Source: Gloeotrichia echinulata CP02 (GTDB lineage: Bacteria; Cyanobacteriota; Cyanobacteriia; Cyanobacteriales; Nostocaceae). Taken from it: a stretch of 64,000 bases of DNA. The stretch covers positions 434,001-498,000 of the forward strand of contig CP051187.1 in the NCBI GenBank assembly GCA_038087035.1. Reading direction: 5' to 3'. A program made the translations under genes and the position numbers. Below are positions 1 to 9,334 of the stretch, piece by piece; position 1 is the first letter of the stretch, and every line of letters starts with the position of its first letter. Under the pieces are notes generated by a model. It was not told the DNA's origin. It ran no database searches and saw only the letters and a program-made list of their open reading frames with translations.

Positions 1-2333
1 TGGCGATTAAAAGGTATATTCTCCTCATCTGCTAGCCTCTGCCAAGCTAAATAGTGAAATTCTGCAGTATCTGTGAGGACGCCATCGAGATCGAATATCA
101 CCCCTCGGATGTTGGGGGATGGGGATGTGGGCGGAGAGATTGTCCCCAGTCCCGGACGCAAATCGAACTGGTGCCATTGACCACGCCAGTGCAGCTGGAA
201 TTTGAGACGTGTCCAGCCAGGAGGTAGTTGGGGTTTGGCTACGGGGCCATTTTCAGTAAATTTTATCCCACCAAATCCCAAAATGACAGCCTGCCAAATA
301 CCACCAGCACTAGCCGCGTGAATGCCTTCTTTTGTGTTATTTCGCATATCGTGAAGATCTACCATTACCGCTTGCATAAACCATTCGTAAGCCTCAGCAG
401 ATTTACCTAAATCCGAGGCTAAGATGGCGTGAATTGCTGGACCGAGGGAAGAACCATAGCTAATATCTGTGCGGGGTGCGTAGTAGTCCCAGTTTGCCTG
501 TAAGGCTTTGTGGTTATAGGGAAAATCTCCTGATTGGCGCATCAAATAGAGCAGCATTAACACATCTGGCTGCTTAAGTACCTGGCGTTTGTTAGTACCT
601 TCGATACCGAGGATGAATTGGATCGATTTGGTGCGTGGCTCGTAGTCATTTAAGTTGATATCTTCTAATTGGAAAAATCCCTCGAACTCCTCGATCAGTC
701 CTGTTGCTGGATCTTCAGGTATCCAAAGATTGGCGATAATATCTTGCCAACGCGATCGCTGTTTTGTGGTAATATATAATTTATGATCTAGTTCACTAAC
801 TCGTTCGTTGCAGGTGGAAGCAAGCCAATCTAGGACAAAGATAGCTTTTTCTAGATGCCATTGCACCATCCGGTTGGTAAAAGCGTTGTTGTGGACAAAT
901 TCGTGATATTCATCCGCGCCAATGACTCCCCGAATCTCATAGCGTTCGGATTTGGCGTTGAACTCGACCCGGCTACTCCAGAATATAGCAGTATGTAAGA
1001 TTATTTCTGCGCCACAGTCTTGCATCCACTGATCATCACCAGTGGCTTGCCAATAGTACCAAACGGCGTAGACAATATCGCTAGTAATATGAATTTCGCG
1101 ATCGCGGCACCAAATCCGCACGTCTTCAGCGTAAAAATCATTAGGAAGTGACCACCGGGGCGTTACCTCATCACCAGTCACCGCACTTTCCCAAGCATAC
1201 ATCGCCCCTTTATAACCATAATGATCTGCTTTGCGTCGCGCTCCATTTAAGGTATAATAGCGATAACTCAGCAAATTGCGGGCAATCGCTGGTTGGGTGT
1301 AAGTAAAAAATGGCAGAATAAAAATTTCTGTATCCCAAAATATATGTCCGTGATAGCCAAATCCTGATAGGGTTCTCGCGGGAATACTCACCTTTCCATC
1401 ATCCCTTGGCGCAGCAATCAGCAGCTGAAAAAGATTGTAGCGAACAGCAAATGCAGCTGTGCTATCGCCCTCAATTTCGATGTTGCTTTTTTGCCAAACT
1501 TCATCCCATGCTTGTTCGTTGGCTTTTAATAGAGTTATGTATTCAGGTTGGAGGGCGATTTTATCTTGGGCTGCTGTCACTGGTGTATCTACTTCTCTTG
1601 AGGTAAAAACTGTGACTATCTTTTCCACTGTCACTGTTTGTTGAGAGGTAGCCAAGAAGGTCGCAGTTAAGGTAGGATAACCTGGTGCGCTGTTGACTTG
1701 TAATGTAGCGTCAGCTCCCGAAATTGTCATTTTAGCAGCCATACCGATATCAATTCGAGAGTTGCGGGTGCGACGATGTAACCAAATTCCTTGGTCAATT
1801 TTACCTTGGTCTAGTTCTTCCCAGTGATTGAAACCCGGATTTTCGGGATAACCGTTGATGCTAGCCTGAATTTCAATTACACCATCGAAATTTATCGGCT
1901 TGATTTGACAGCGTTGTGCTAACACATGCTGATCTGCCAGACTAGCAAAGCGTGCAAATTGCAATTCTATGATATCCCCTCTAGGACTACGCCACTGCAC
2001 CAAACGGGTGAGTAAACCCTGACGCAAGTCAAGCTGACGGTCATAGTTCAAGATTTCTCCCTGATCAAGACGGAAGCGATCGCCATTCACAATCACTACC
2101 AATGGTAACCAGTCAGGGCAATTCACCAGTTCAGTGTACACCACAGGAACATCATCGTAAACACCGTGGATAAAAGTAGCCTGTAATGTACGAATATAGC
2201 CTTCCTCGAAGCTCCCCCGTGTTCCTAAGTAACCGTTACCGGTGGTGAAAATCGTTTCTCTGGACTGCAATTTTTCAGCTTCAAACTGCGTTTCTATTAA
2301 TATCCAGTCTGTATAAATAAGATTTTTACTCAT
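1..2333 (-). CDS. GH65 glycoside phosphorylase fused to beta-phosphoglucomutase-like HAD domain (3' end outside window)
   Basis: Reading leftward from the ATG at 2333 gives a continuous frame to the window edge, about 777 codons. The N-terminal part has the GH65 beta-sandwich start (MSKNLIYTDW, then TGNGYLGTRGS). The middle carries GADEYHEFVHNNAFTN near 870-930, which contains the family's general-acid Glu, and RNNTKEGIHAASAGG near 300-350, the conserved loop close to the phosphate site. The last visible codons give a HAD motif I, FDLDGVLTDT, at about 65-100. GH65 enzymes phosphorolyse alpha-glucosides (maltose, trehalose, kojibiose) to beta-glucose 1-phosphate, and the fused HAD domain would isomerise this to glucose 6-phosphate. 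Substrate cannot be told from sequence. The sucrose synthase gene lies upstream on the same strand, suggesting a disaccharide-use locus. The C-terminus lies outside the window. Confidence 0.9.
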   Translation of the reverse strand, partial: MSKNLIYTDWILIETQFEAEKLQSRETIFTTGNGYLGTRGSFEEGYIRTLQATFIHGVYDDVPVVYTELVNCPDWLPLVVIVNGDRFRLDQGEILNYDRQLDLRQGLLTRLVQWRSPRGDIIELQFARFASLADQHVLAQRCQIKPINFDGVIEIQASINGYPENPGFNHWEELDQGKIDQGIWLHRRTRNSRIDIGMAAKMTISGADATLQVNSAPGYPTLTATFLATSQQTVTVEKIVTVFTSREVDTPVTAAQDKIALQPEYITLLKANEQAWDEVWQKSNIEIEGDSTAAFAVRYNLFQLLIAAPRDDGKVSIPARTLSGFGYHGHIFWDTEIFILPFFTYTQPAIARNLLSYRYYTLNGARRKADHYGYKGAMYAWESAVTGDEVTPRWSLPNDFYAEDVRIWCRDREIHITSDIVYAVWYYWQATGDDQWMQDCGAEIILHTAIFWSSRVEFNAKSERYEIRGVIGADEYHEFVHNNAFTNRMVQWHLEKAIFVLDWLASTCNERVSELDHKLYITTKQRSRWQDIIANLWIPEDPATGLIEEFEGFFQLEDINLNDYEPRTKSIQFILGIEGTNKRQVLKQPDVLMLLYLMRQSGDFPYNHKALQANWDYYAPRTDISYGSSLGPAIHAILASDLGKSAEAYEWFMQAVMVDLHDMRNNTKEGIHAASAGGIWQAVILGFGGIKFTENGPVAKPQLPPGWTRLKFQLHWRGQWHQFDLRPGLGTISPPTSPSPNIRGVIFDLDGVLTDTAEFHYLAWQRLADEENIPFNR

Positions 2334-2747
2334 TTTTTATTTGTCATTTTTTATTTGTCATTTGTCATTCGTCATTCGTCATTTGTCATTTGTCATTTGT
2401 TGTTTGTCATTTGTCATTTGTTGTTTGTTGTTTGTCATTTGTCATTCGTCATTTGTCATTTGTTGTTTGTCATTTGTTGTTTGTCATTTGTCATTTGTCC
2501 AACTCCAAACTCCTCACTGTGACGGTGCGTTACGGCGCATTTCGGAATTTTTAGCTAAAAATTAGCAGCCATCGCTAGCACCGTAACACACCCTACAACT
2601 CCTTACTCATTACTCCTTACTCATTACTCATTACTCCTTACTCATTACTCCTTACTCATTACTCCTTACTCCTTACTCATTACTCATTACTCATTACTCA
2701 TTACTCCTTACTCATTACTCCTTTGTCCGCTCCCCAATCCCCAATCT
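2334..2747. repeat. Two heptanucleotide tandem-repeat tracts between the two sugar genes
   Basis: From about 2355 to 2500 the sequence repeats TCATTTG with variants TCATTCG and TTGTTTG. From about 2604 to 2722 it repeats TTACTCA/TTACTCC. Both have period 7. Between them, 2522-2593, is an imperfect inverted repeat with arms GGTGCGTTACGG and CCGTAACACACC. No gene is supported; the short open frame through the first tract is only repeat. Such short tandemly repeated heptamers are known from heterocystous cyanobacteria. Confidence 0.9.
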
Positions 2748-5159
2748 CTACTTACGCATATGCTGTGCCAAAATCTTTTCGGCTCTGGGTTTATAAACTA
2801 GATAAAATAATGTTTCCATATAGCGAGTTCTAGCTTCGGTATTTTCTGGTGCTACAAAGTTCCAGAAGCTATAGATTTTAGCGAGTGATAGAAGCTGAAT
2901 GGTGTGTGAATGCCAGTTATAATGATTATGAATTCGCTGACTCATCCACTCAGATGTTTCATGCCAATATTCAGGATTAGTATCGCATTTTTTCAGAAAT
3001 AGCAGAATTTTATTGGCTGTTCCTTCTAAATCTGTAGGGTTAAGATGGAATCCATTTTCTTGATTATTAATAATTTCTAAAGAACCGCCAAATTGAGTAG
3101 CAAAAGTTGGTAATCCAGAAATCATGGCTTCTAAAATATTCCTACCGAAGGCTTCAAAGAGGGCAAAATGGACAAATATTCCGCCATAATCTGCAATTAC
3201 TCGGTAGGCTTCGCCGATTTCAGGGAGGGGAAGACGCATCCCCAACCAGCGGATACTTGTGTGGAGATTATATTGATGAATGATGTCGTAAATTTTTTGG
3301 ATTTCTTCTGCTTCTTCTGGGTTTGCGGCTTCAGATAAATGCAGTTTAGTGGTTAGGATAATTAAATTACAACGCTCTTGTAATGCTGGACTTTTACCAA
3401 AGCATTCAACTAAGCCTGTGAGATTTTTCACCGAGGTAATCGGCGCTATGGTAAATATTGGTCGTTTGTTTGGGTTATCTAAATGACCTAGAATTTGAGG
3501 AGCTTCACGATAAAAAATTAGGTCATGAATTTGCTGAGAAAAGGAGGGGTTTCTGTCTTCTTTTTGGCTGTAGGGAAAGAAGATATCTTCATTTACTCCT
3601 GGTGGCACCATGTTGAATTTGGGATTAAACAGATCAATTCCATCTACCACATGATACATTTCCGGCATTGTAAAACATTTGTACGACTCATATTGTCCCA
3701 TAGTGTCGGGTGTACCAAGAATTTCTTGGTAGGACGAAGTAATGATAAAATCCGCAGCATTCATGTTAATTAAATCGGCGGTAAATTGTGCTGAAAAATG
3801 GTAATTTTTCTCGAAATTTTGCCAGTAGAGGTTACTGAATAAGTATTTCGGCTTTTCTAGAGAATGGGCAATATTGCACAGGGTAACTTTCAGCCTGCGG
3901 GAGAGGAGAAAACCGACTAAATTACCATCGGTGTAGTTACCAATAATTAGATTAGGTGTGCCTTTAAATTCAGCTAGTAATTCTTTTTCTGCGTCCAAGG
4001 CAAATGTTTCTAAATAAGGCCAAATATCAAATTTGGAAATCCAATTATTAGTAACTTCTGGGTTGAATTCAGCAAAAGGAACGCGCAAGATCCAGGCGTT
4101 TTCTGTTCCCTCAACTTTTTCTCGGCGCAGGTTACAAAATGTCCCTTCACAATTAGGAATAAGACGAGTGAGAATAATTACCTGGGGTTGAATACCCAGA
4201 ACATCAAGACCAGCGAGTTTGATTTCTTCACGCAGTTTGTTTTCTAAGCAATGGGCTTGTTCTAAGACATAGATTACTTGACCCATTGTTTCATCTCGTC
4301 CCAGTACATCTTCTTGCGCTACCCAACCATGTATCGAAATGAGAACGACACGAAAAACAGCGGGAACACGGGCGACAAATGCTTCCAGAATGGCTGGTTG
4401 TGGGGTGTCAATCAGTCGGTCGAGGAGTTGTAAGGTTTCGCAGATCCGCGAAGCTGTGTTACCCCAACCTGGTTCAAAGCCTAGTTCTTGGAATTGATTG
4501 CGAAATTTTTCCCAAAGTTGGTCTGGGGGTTGCAAAGATAGAAACTTGATGGCTTGATGGATTTGTTGGGTTAGTTGAATACCTGATTGAATGCGATCGT
4601 TGATTAGCAGACGAATCCCATCATATTGGAGTTGAGATAATACTTGAAACAAATTCTCTAACCAATATTGGGGGTGGATTACTACTTGATCGCAAAGGTA
4701 ACGGTTGAGGAAGGCTAGACCTTGACCAATATTTCTGGGGTCGCTGATGGTGGGGGAAGCTTCGTAAAAAGGGCGGAGGTCTATTTCTAAAATGTGGGGT
4801 TGGTAGTGGTTTACTAGGCGATCGCCCACATCTAACAATTCTTGAGGAGTCATCAAATCAAATCTACTGAAGTCTGCTGTCAACCGCCAAACTTGTTGAC
4901 TAGCAATCCTGGGACGAACAACAAACCAGGTACTTTCTTCTGCCAAAATGATTTCATGGGTGTAATGAATGAGTTTACCAACAGTGGAAGAGTGATAAAA
5001 GTAGACGGGCTGTTGAGATTGATGACAGTATTCTGCAAAGGCTTGCAAAATCTCATTTCTCAGGAAGTAACGCTTACCCGTATGACTTAATGCCAAAATT
5101 AACTGATGTAAAGCAGTTTTTTCTTCACCGTTGATGACAGTTTGAACTAGTTCATGCAT
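2748..5159 (-). CDS. susA: Sucrose synthase
   Basis: 803 aa, the usual length for cyanobacterial sucrose synthase (about 805). It reversibly converts sucrose plus NDP to fructose plus NDP-glucose in the cytosol, in heterocystous species mainly as a sucrose-cleaving enzyme. The N-terminal half is the plant-like regulatory region and the C-terminal half is a GT-B fold. Visible family features include the segment around PPGVNEDIFFPYS, VKNLTGLVECFGKSP in the donor domain, and the E-x7-E retaining glycosyltransferase motif in FEAFGRNILEAM. The ATG at 5159 starts MHELVQTVI, a normal family start. The gene is on the same strand as the GH65 fusion, 415 bp upstream of it, so co-transcription is possible but the gap is full of repeats. 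Confidence 0.95.
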   Translation of the reverse strand: MHELVQTVINGEEKTALHQLILALSHTGKRYFLRNEILQAFAEYCHQSQQPVYFYHSSTVGKLIHYTHEIILAEESTWFVVRPRIASQQVWRLTADFSRFDLMTPQELLDVGDRLVNHYQPHILEIDLRPFYEASPTISDPRNIGQGLAFLNRYLCDQVVIHPQYWLENLFQVLSQLQYDGIRLLINDRIQSGIQLTQQIHQAIKFLSLQPPDQLWEKFRNQFQELGFEPGWGNTASRICETLQLLDRLIDTPQPAILEAFVARVPAVFRVVLISIHGWVAQEDVLGRDETMGQVIYVLEQAHCLENKLREEIKLAGLDVLGIQPQVIILTRLIPNCEGTFCNLRREKVEGTENAWILRVPFAEFNPEVTNNWISKFDIWPYLETFALDAEKELLAEFKGTPNLIIGNYTDGNLVGFLLSRRLKVTLCNIAHSLEKPKYLFSNLYWQNFEKNYHFSAQFTADLINMNAADFIITSSYQEILGTPDTMGQYESYKCFTMPEMYHVVDGIDLFNPKFNMVPPGVNEDIFFPYSQKEDRNPSFSQQIHDLIFYREAPQILGHLDNPNKRPIFTIAPITSVKNLTGLVECFGKSPALQERCNLIILTTKLHLSEAANPEEAEEIQKIYDIIHQYNLHTSIRWLGMRLPLPEIGEAYRVIADYGGIFVHFALFEAFGRNILEAMISGLPTFATQFGGSLEIINNQENGFHLNPTDLEGTANKILLFLKKCDTNPEYWHETSEWMSQRIHNHYNWHSHTIQLLSLAKIYSFWNFVAPENTEARTRYMETLFYLVYKPRAEKILAQHMRK

Positions 5160-5434
5160 GACAAATTCCCAATCTCTACCTGGGTCGCAACCTGATTTTT
5201 TCCCCTAAATCAATTTGGTTCCACGAATACAAATTTGAGTGCAAATACAGGCAATCTTGCTGATTTTTACTACTATCTTTGTTGACAAATTTGTATTATG
5301 TGTATTTAGAGGCACATTACCCCTTTAATAGTAAATAAGTCTCAAAGCTCTTCGCATCTAACTGGGGAATGAGACTTGAAGGTGAGTGAGGAATAAAAGG
5401 ACTGGCTTTTGTCTAGTGGGTAGGGTGCGTCAGA

Positions 5435-5618
5435 TTACAGCGATTTTCAGGTAAATGAACCACATTTTTATATCTCACGCATTCGCGGAGCGTCCCGTAG
5501 GGAAGGCGCATTCGCGGAGCGTCTCGCAGAGAAGGCGCATTCGCGGAGCGTCTCGCAGAGAAGGAAGAAAGGAATACAGATATCGAGGTGTGGTCTAAAT
5601 ACCTGAAAACTGCTGTAA
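5435..5618. repeat. MITE-like element with 30-bp imperfect terminal inverted repeats and internal 29-bp tandem repeats
   Basis: The left arm at 5435-5464 begins TTACAGC, contains TTTTCAGGTA and ends ACCACA; the right arm at 5589-5618 is its imperfect inverse (24 of 30 positions agree). Inside, three 29-bp copies start at 5479, 5508 and 5537, each beginning GCATTCGCGGAGCGT. The same termini bound elements at 60298-60394 and, degraded, near 38022. The rest of the 524-bp gap (5160-5683) shows no gene. Confidence 0.75.
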
Positions 5619-5683
5619 AAGTACTTCAAATAAAAAAATAAAATGTTAGCAGTAGCGCTTCAGCGCACCCAACTGCTATATAT

Positions 5684-6088
5684 CTATGAACCAAAGCGCT
5701 CTTCTAACAATCCTAAATTGATGGTTCTTTGAAAGGCTTTTTCAAATTCTATGCCCTGTTTATTAGCGATATACAATAACATTATTGCTGCGGAACGTAT
5801 TGCATTATCACAATGGATGATAACTGGTTTGGGTAGTTCTGTAATTGTTTGAAATACCTGAATTGCAATTTGATGATTAATTTCTTCAGCCTTGATGGGG
5901 AAATGGACGTAGTGCAATCCTAAACACTCAATTTTCTCCTGTTCATGAGCGAGGAAGCCTGTTTCGTCTGGCGATCGCAAGTTCAGCACAGACCTATAAC
6001 CATCGTCAGCGATTTGTGTGAACTGATCTGCTGTAATTTGCCCAGCGATCGCTAAATCGCCATTAATCTTTCTAACCATATCCATCAT
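5684..6088 (-). CDS. Dual-specificity/tyrosine phosphatase-like protein (DUF442/Blh-like)
   Basis: 134 aa. The fold pattern matches the small phosphatase domain with a start like KINGDLAIAGQITADQF, the segment YRSVLNLRSPDE and a P-loop HCDNAIRS. The loop is Cys-x4-Arg, as in the DUF442/beta-lactamase-hydrolase-like group rather than the classical Cys-x5-Arg, and it lacks the usual glycine before the Arg, so catalytic activity is uncertain. Likely cytosolic. The next gene on this strand, at 6190-6366, is separated by 101 bp. Substrate unknown. Confidence 0.7.
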   Translation of the reverse strand: MMDMVRKINGDLAIAGQITADQFTQIADDGYRSVLNLRSPDETGFLAHEQEKIECLGLHYVHFPIKAEEINHQIAIQVFQTITELPKPVIIHCDNAIRSAAIMLLYIANKQGIEFEKAFQRTINLGLLEERFGS

Positions 6089-6189
6089 AACTTACCTTTT
6101 GAGTTATCAGTGATGAGCTAAACAAGTTTCCCGTTAACTCAAAATTTCACTACGAGCGACGACATCAGACGCCCATTTCCACAGTTAAC

Positions 6190-6366
6190 TCAAAAATGCT
6201 TCTCTTCGGGGGGGTCGCCTTCAAATGGTTGCACTCCCGTTGCTGGATAGTCATCATCTCTAGGTCCAAAAATCCTGCTAACCGCACCTGATAAGTAATT
6301 GATTACTTTTTGAGGAACTTCTAGAATGGCTTGAATGATTTCCTGTAATTTGGTAGAGTTAGACAT
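6190..6366 (-). CDS. Small conserved-looking hypothetical protein (58 aa)
   Basis: I do not recognise a function. The ATG at 6366 is preferred over the GTG at 6375 because a GGAG ribosome-binding site lies 8 nt before the ATG and overlaps the GTG. The product has an amphipathic helical N-terminal half (KLQEIIQAILEVPQKVINYL) and an acidic, proline-rich tail ending in PPEEKHF. No signal peptide is evident. It lies upstream of the phosphatase-like gene on the same strand. Confidence 0.55.
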   Translation of the reverse strand: MSNSTKLQEIIQAILEVPQKVINYLSGAVSRIFGPRDDDYPATGVQPFEGDPPEEKHF

Positions 6367-7170
6367 AATATTCACTCCAGATTCTATTTATTTCCAGCTA
6401 GCGAAAAATCTGACAAAAACCGTTGTCTGTCCCGTGATTGGTTGTCTCAAAATTAGCCCTTCACCATATAGATTATTTACATAAACCCAACAAATGCGCG
6501 CAAATGTTGGGTCTATGTTCCTTAACTCAACCTACACATTTTGATCTTTTAGCCAAAAGCTAGGCACTATTGAGTAATCAAGTGCTTTTTACTCAGCACG
6601 GGCTACGCCCCGCTATGCTAACAGCACTCTTCTACTTAGAGATCAACCAATGTCCCGATGGAAATAAACTATTTGGTGTTCTCTATAGTTTTAGGTTAGA
6701 AGATAAATTTGAGGAACTTGTGAGGACATCACCCAAGTTTCCACCTGTAACAGCTATAGGACAATACAGTTTAGTTAAGGAAAATTGTCGTAGGGGCACG
6801 GCACGAATAAAATTGTCATTAGAAGCAAAAATTTTGGATGCCGTGCCCCTACAGTGTATATCATTCGAGCCTAACTGAACTGTATTGAGCTATAGGGTTC
6901 CAAGGCCTTGCGCCCTTACAAATCATGGAAGGGTGCCAAAAAAAGAGATTGTACGGTGCCCAGCAACTATTTTATCGGTTATGTGAGGACGATTGTGCTT
7001 CGGGGCGCAAGGCCTTGCGCCCGTACAAATTTTCGGTAATTTTTCGTGAAAGGGACTGGGAAAAAACTGTTACAAAACTTCAACATTATTTTGCATAAAA
7101 GGGTTGCTATAGGCTGAGAAATAACTAGTAACTATAAATAATATGACCCATAACGAATCACCAATAACTA
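6367..7170. other. 800-bp intergenic region with palindromic repeats, no supported gene
   Basis: A 14-bp inverted repeat (GTAGGGGCACGGCA and its inverse) bounds 6790-6852, a miniature-element-like structure. Parts of the GGGGCGCAAGGCCTTG palindrome family occur at about 6901-6920 and 7002-7022. The segment GGGCTACGCCCCGCTATG near 6600 resembles dispersed cyanobacterial repeat text. A 102-codon open frame at 6570-6878 has a TTG start and is assembled mostly from these repeats, so I do not accept it as a gene. Confidence 0.7.
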
Positions 7171-9219
7171 ATGACTAATTTAATTTTGGTTGTAGACGAC
7201 GACTATATGACGCGAATACAACTGTGTGATCTCCTAGAACAAGCAGGGTATCAGGTAGCTGAGGCGAGTAACGGTTCAGAGGCGTTAGATATTTATTCTG
7301 AAATCAAGCCTAATTTAGTGCTGTTGGATGCTATGATGCCAATTATGGATGGGTTTACTTGCTGCGTACAACTGCAAACAGTTTCTGGTTCTGAAAATAC
7401 GCCTGTGTTAATGATTACTGGTCTTTATGATCAAGCATCAGTCGAGCGTGCTTTTGCTGTCGGTGCAACTGATTTGATTACCAAGCCGATTTATTGGCCC
7501 CTATTACGTGAAAGAGTGAGCCGTATGCTACAAGCTAGTCGTGCTGTAAAAGAATTACGACAGCAGACTCAGCAAGCTCAAATGCAGGAAACGCAATTGC
7601 GGTTAGCATTAGAAGCATCCCAAATGGGGGTTTGGAATTGGGATATCACCAACAATAAAGTTACTTGGTCTGATGAGAAGGAAGTGCTTTTTGGATTGAA
7701 AAAAGGCTCGTTTGATGGCTCTTATCAAGCATTCATTAAGTACGTTCATCCCCAAGACCGCGATTTTGTTAATCGCTCGATCAACAATGCTGTGGAAGAA
7801 GGGGCAGAATATGATATTGAATTTCGAGTCTTATTAGCTAATAATAGCATTCGTTGGTTACTTAGTAAAGGTGTCGTCTTTCGCGACGCCTCTGGAGTAG
7901 CTGTAGGGATGTGTGGGGTAGATATGGATATCACCAAGCGCAAGCAAGCACAAGAAAAATTAACATGGGAAAACAGGCGATCGCAATTATTCGCGGATAT
8001 TACCCTCAAAATTCGGCAATCTTTACAACTGGATGAAATTCTCCACACTACTGTGACAGAGGTGCAAAAGCTGCTGTACGCAGACCGTGTATTAATCCTA
8101 CAGCTACAGTCAAATGGTTGTTTTTCAACTGTGAAAGAAGCCGTGGTTCCCGGTTTACCTGTTGTTGAGGGGACACAGATTCTTGACCCTTGCTTTCTTG
8201 AACGTTACATTGAGAAATATTCCCAGGGTCATATTAGCGCCATTACTGACATCGCTCAGGCTAATATTGAGCAATGCTATCTCGAAATTCTGCAAAAATT
8301 TGGTGTCAAAGCCAACCTCGTTGTCCCAATTATCTGCAAACACGAACTTTGGGGGTTGCTGATCGCTCATCATTGCCAACAGCCTCGCCGGTGGACTGAC
8401 TGGGAAATTGGACTTTTGAGAGAACTGGCAGATCAAATAGGTATTGCCGTAGTTCACAGCCTAATTCTAGCACAAGAAACTCGACAAAGGGAAGAACTCA
8501 GCCGTTCTAATGAAGAATTGCAACAATTTGCCTTTATCGCCTCCCATGATTTACAAGAGCCATTGCGGAAAATTCTCAGCTTTGGTGAACGACTCCAAGC
8601 TACTTGTGAGGGGGGATTAACTGCACAAGGGCTTGACTATCTCGAACGGATGCAGAATGCTGCGATCAGGATGCAGACATTGATTGAAGACTTGTTGACG
8701 CTTTCGCGAGTGACTACTAGGGCACAGCCTTTTATATCGGTAAATTTAACCCAAATCATACAAGGAGTATTATCCGATTTAGAAGTGCGTATCCAGCAAA
8801 CTGGGGGACGTGTAGAGGTGGAGAAATTGCCGATAATTCAGGCTGATCCAGTACAGATGCGCCAATTATTCCAAAATCTCATCGGTAATGCTCTCAAATT
8901 CCATCGCCCAAACATACGACCCATAGTCAAAATCTATAGTCAACATTCCTACAATCAATCAAATAAATTTAGCATCAATTCTGAATTTTGTGAAATCATT
9001 GTAGAGGATAATGGTATTGGTATTGAGGAAAAGTATCTTGATCGCATTTTCAATGTATTTCAGCGTCTGCATGGTCGAAGAGAGTACGAAGGCACAGGTA
9101 TAGGTTTAGCTATCTGTAAGAAAATTGCCGAACGTCATCATGGCAGCATCATAGTCCAAAGTAAACCAGGAGTGGGAGCAAAATTCATTGTCAAATTGCC
9201 AATTAATACCCATTTATGA
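7171..9219 (+). CDS. Cyanobacteriochrome histidine kinase: REC-PAS-GAF(DXCF)-HisKA-HATPase
   Basis: 682 aa soluble light-sensor kinase. An N-terminal receiver (about 4-122) has phospho-acceptor Asp53 and Lys105. A PAS domain follows (145-260), then a GAF domain (270-430), HisKA with His459 in IASHDLQEP, and an ATPase domain with VEDNGIGIEE and GTGIGL (550-680). The GAF contains D339-P-C-F342 and, 28 residues later, Cys369 before ANLVVPI and LWGLLIAHHC. This is the two-cysteine arrangement and spacing of DXCF-type cyanobacteriochromes (TePixJ Cys494/Cys522), so a covalently bound bilin is expected. The residue after the canonical Cys is Tyr rather than the usual His. Downstream, beyond the IS at 9335, lie an Rcp1-like regulator and a hybrid kinase that probably belonged to the same operon. 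Spectral class is inference. Confidence 0.88.
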   Translation: MTNLILVVDDDYMTRIQLCDLLEQAGYQVAEASNGSEALDIYSEIKPNLVLLDAMMPIMDGFTCCVQLQTVSGSENTPVLMITGLYDQASVERAFAVGATDLITKPIYWPLLRERVSRMLQASRAVKELRQQTQQAQMQETQLRLALEASQMGVWNWDITNNKVTWSDEKEVLFGLKKGSFDGSYQAFIKYVHPQDRDFVNRSINNAVEEGAEYDIEFRVLLANNSIRWLLSKGVVFRDASGVAVGMCGVDMDITKRKQAQEKLTWENRRSQLFADITLKIRQSLQLDEILHTTVTEVQKLLYADRVLILQLQSNGCFSTVKEAVVPGLPVVEGTQILDPCFLERYIEKYSQGHISAITDIAQANIEQCYLEILQKFGVKANLVVPIICKHELWGLLIAHHCQQPRRWTDWEIGLLRELADQIGIAVVHSLILAQETRQREELSRSNEELQQFAFIASHDLQEPLRKILSFGERLQATCEGGLTAQGLDYLERMQNAAIRMQTLIEDLLTLSRVTTRAQPFISVNLTQIIQGVLSDLEVRIQQTGGRVEVEKLPIIQADPVQMRQLFQNLIGNALKFHRPNIRPIVKIYSQHSYNQSNKFSINSEFCEIIVEDNGIGIEEKYLDRIFNVFQRLHGRREYEGTGIGLAICKKIAERHHGSIIVQSKPGVGAKFIVKLPINTHL

Positions 9220-9334
9220 TTTTTATTCCTGGAGAGGGATTTCTACCTAACCCCAAACAAAGGTTAATTATACAATTATGCCAATTGATTCATGGAAATT
9301 CTCACTTATTGATTCATCGAAAATTCTCACCTAC

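Noticed and set aside
6570..6878. 102-codon frame with TTG start
   Set aside because: Composed of dispersed repeat text and one arm pair of a palindromic element; no domain and no ribosome-binding site.
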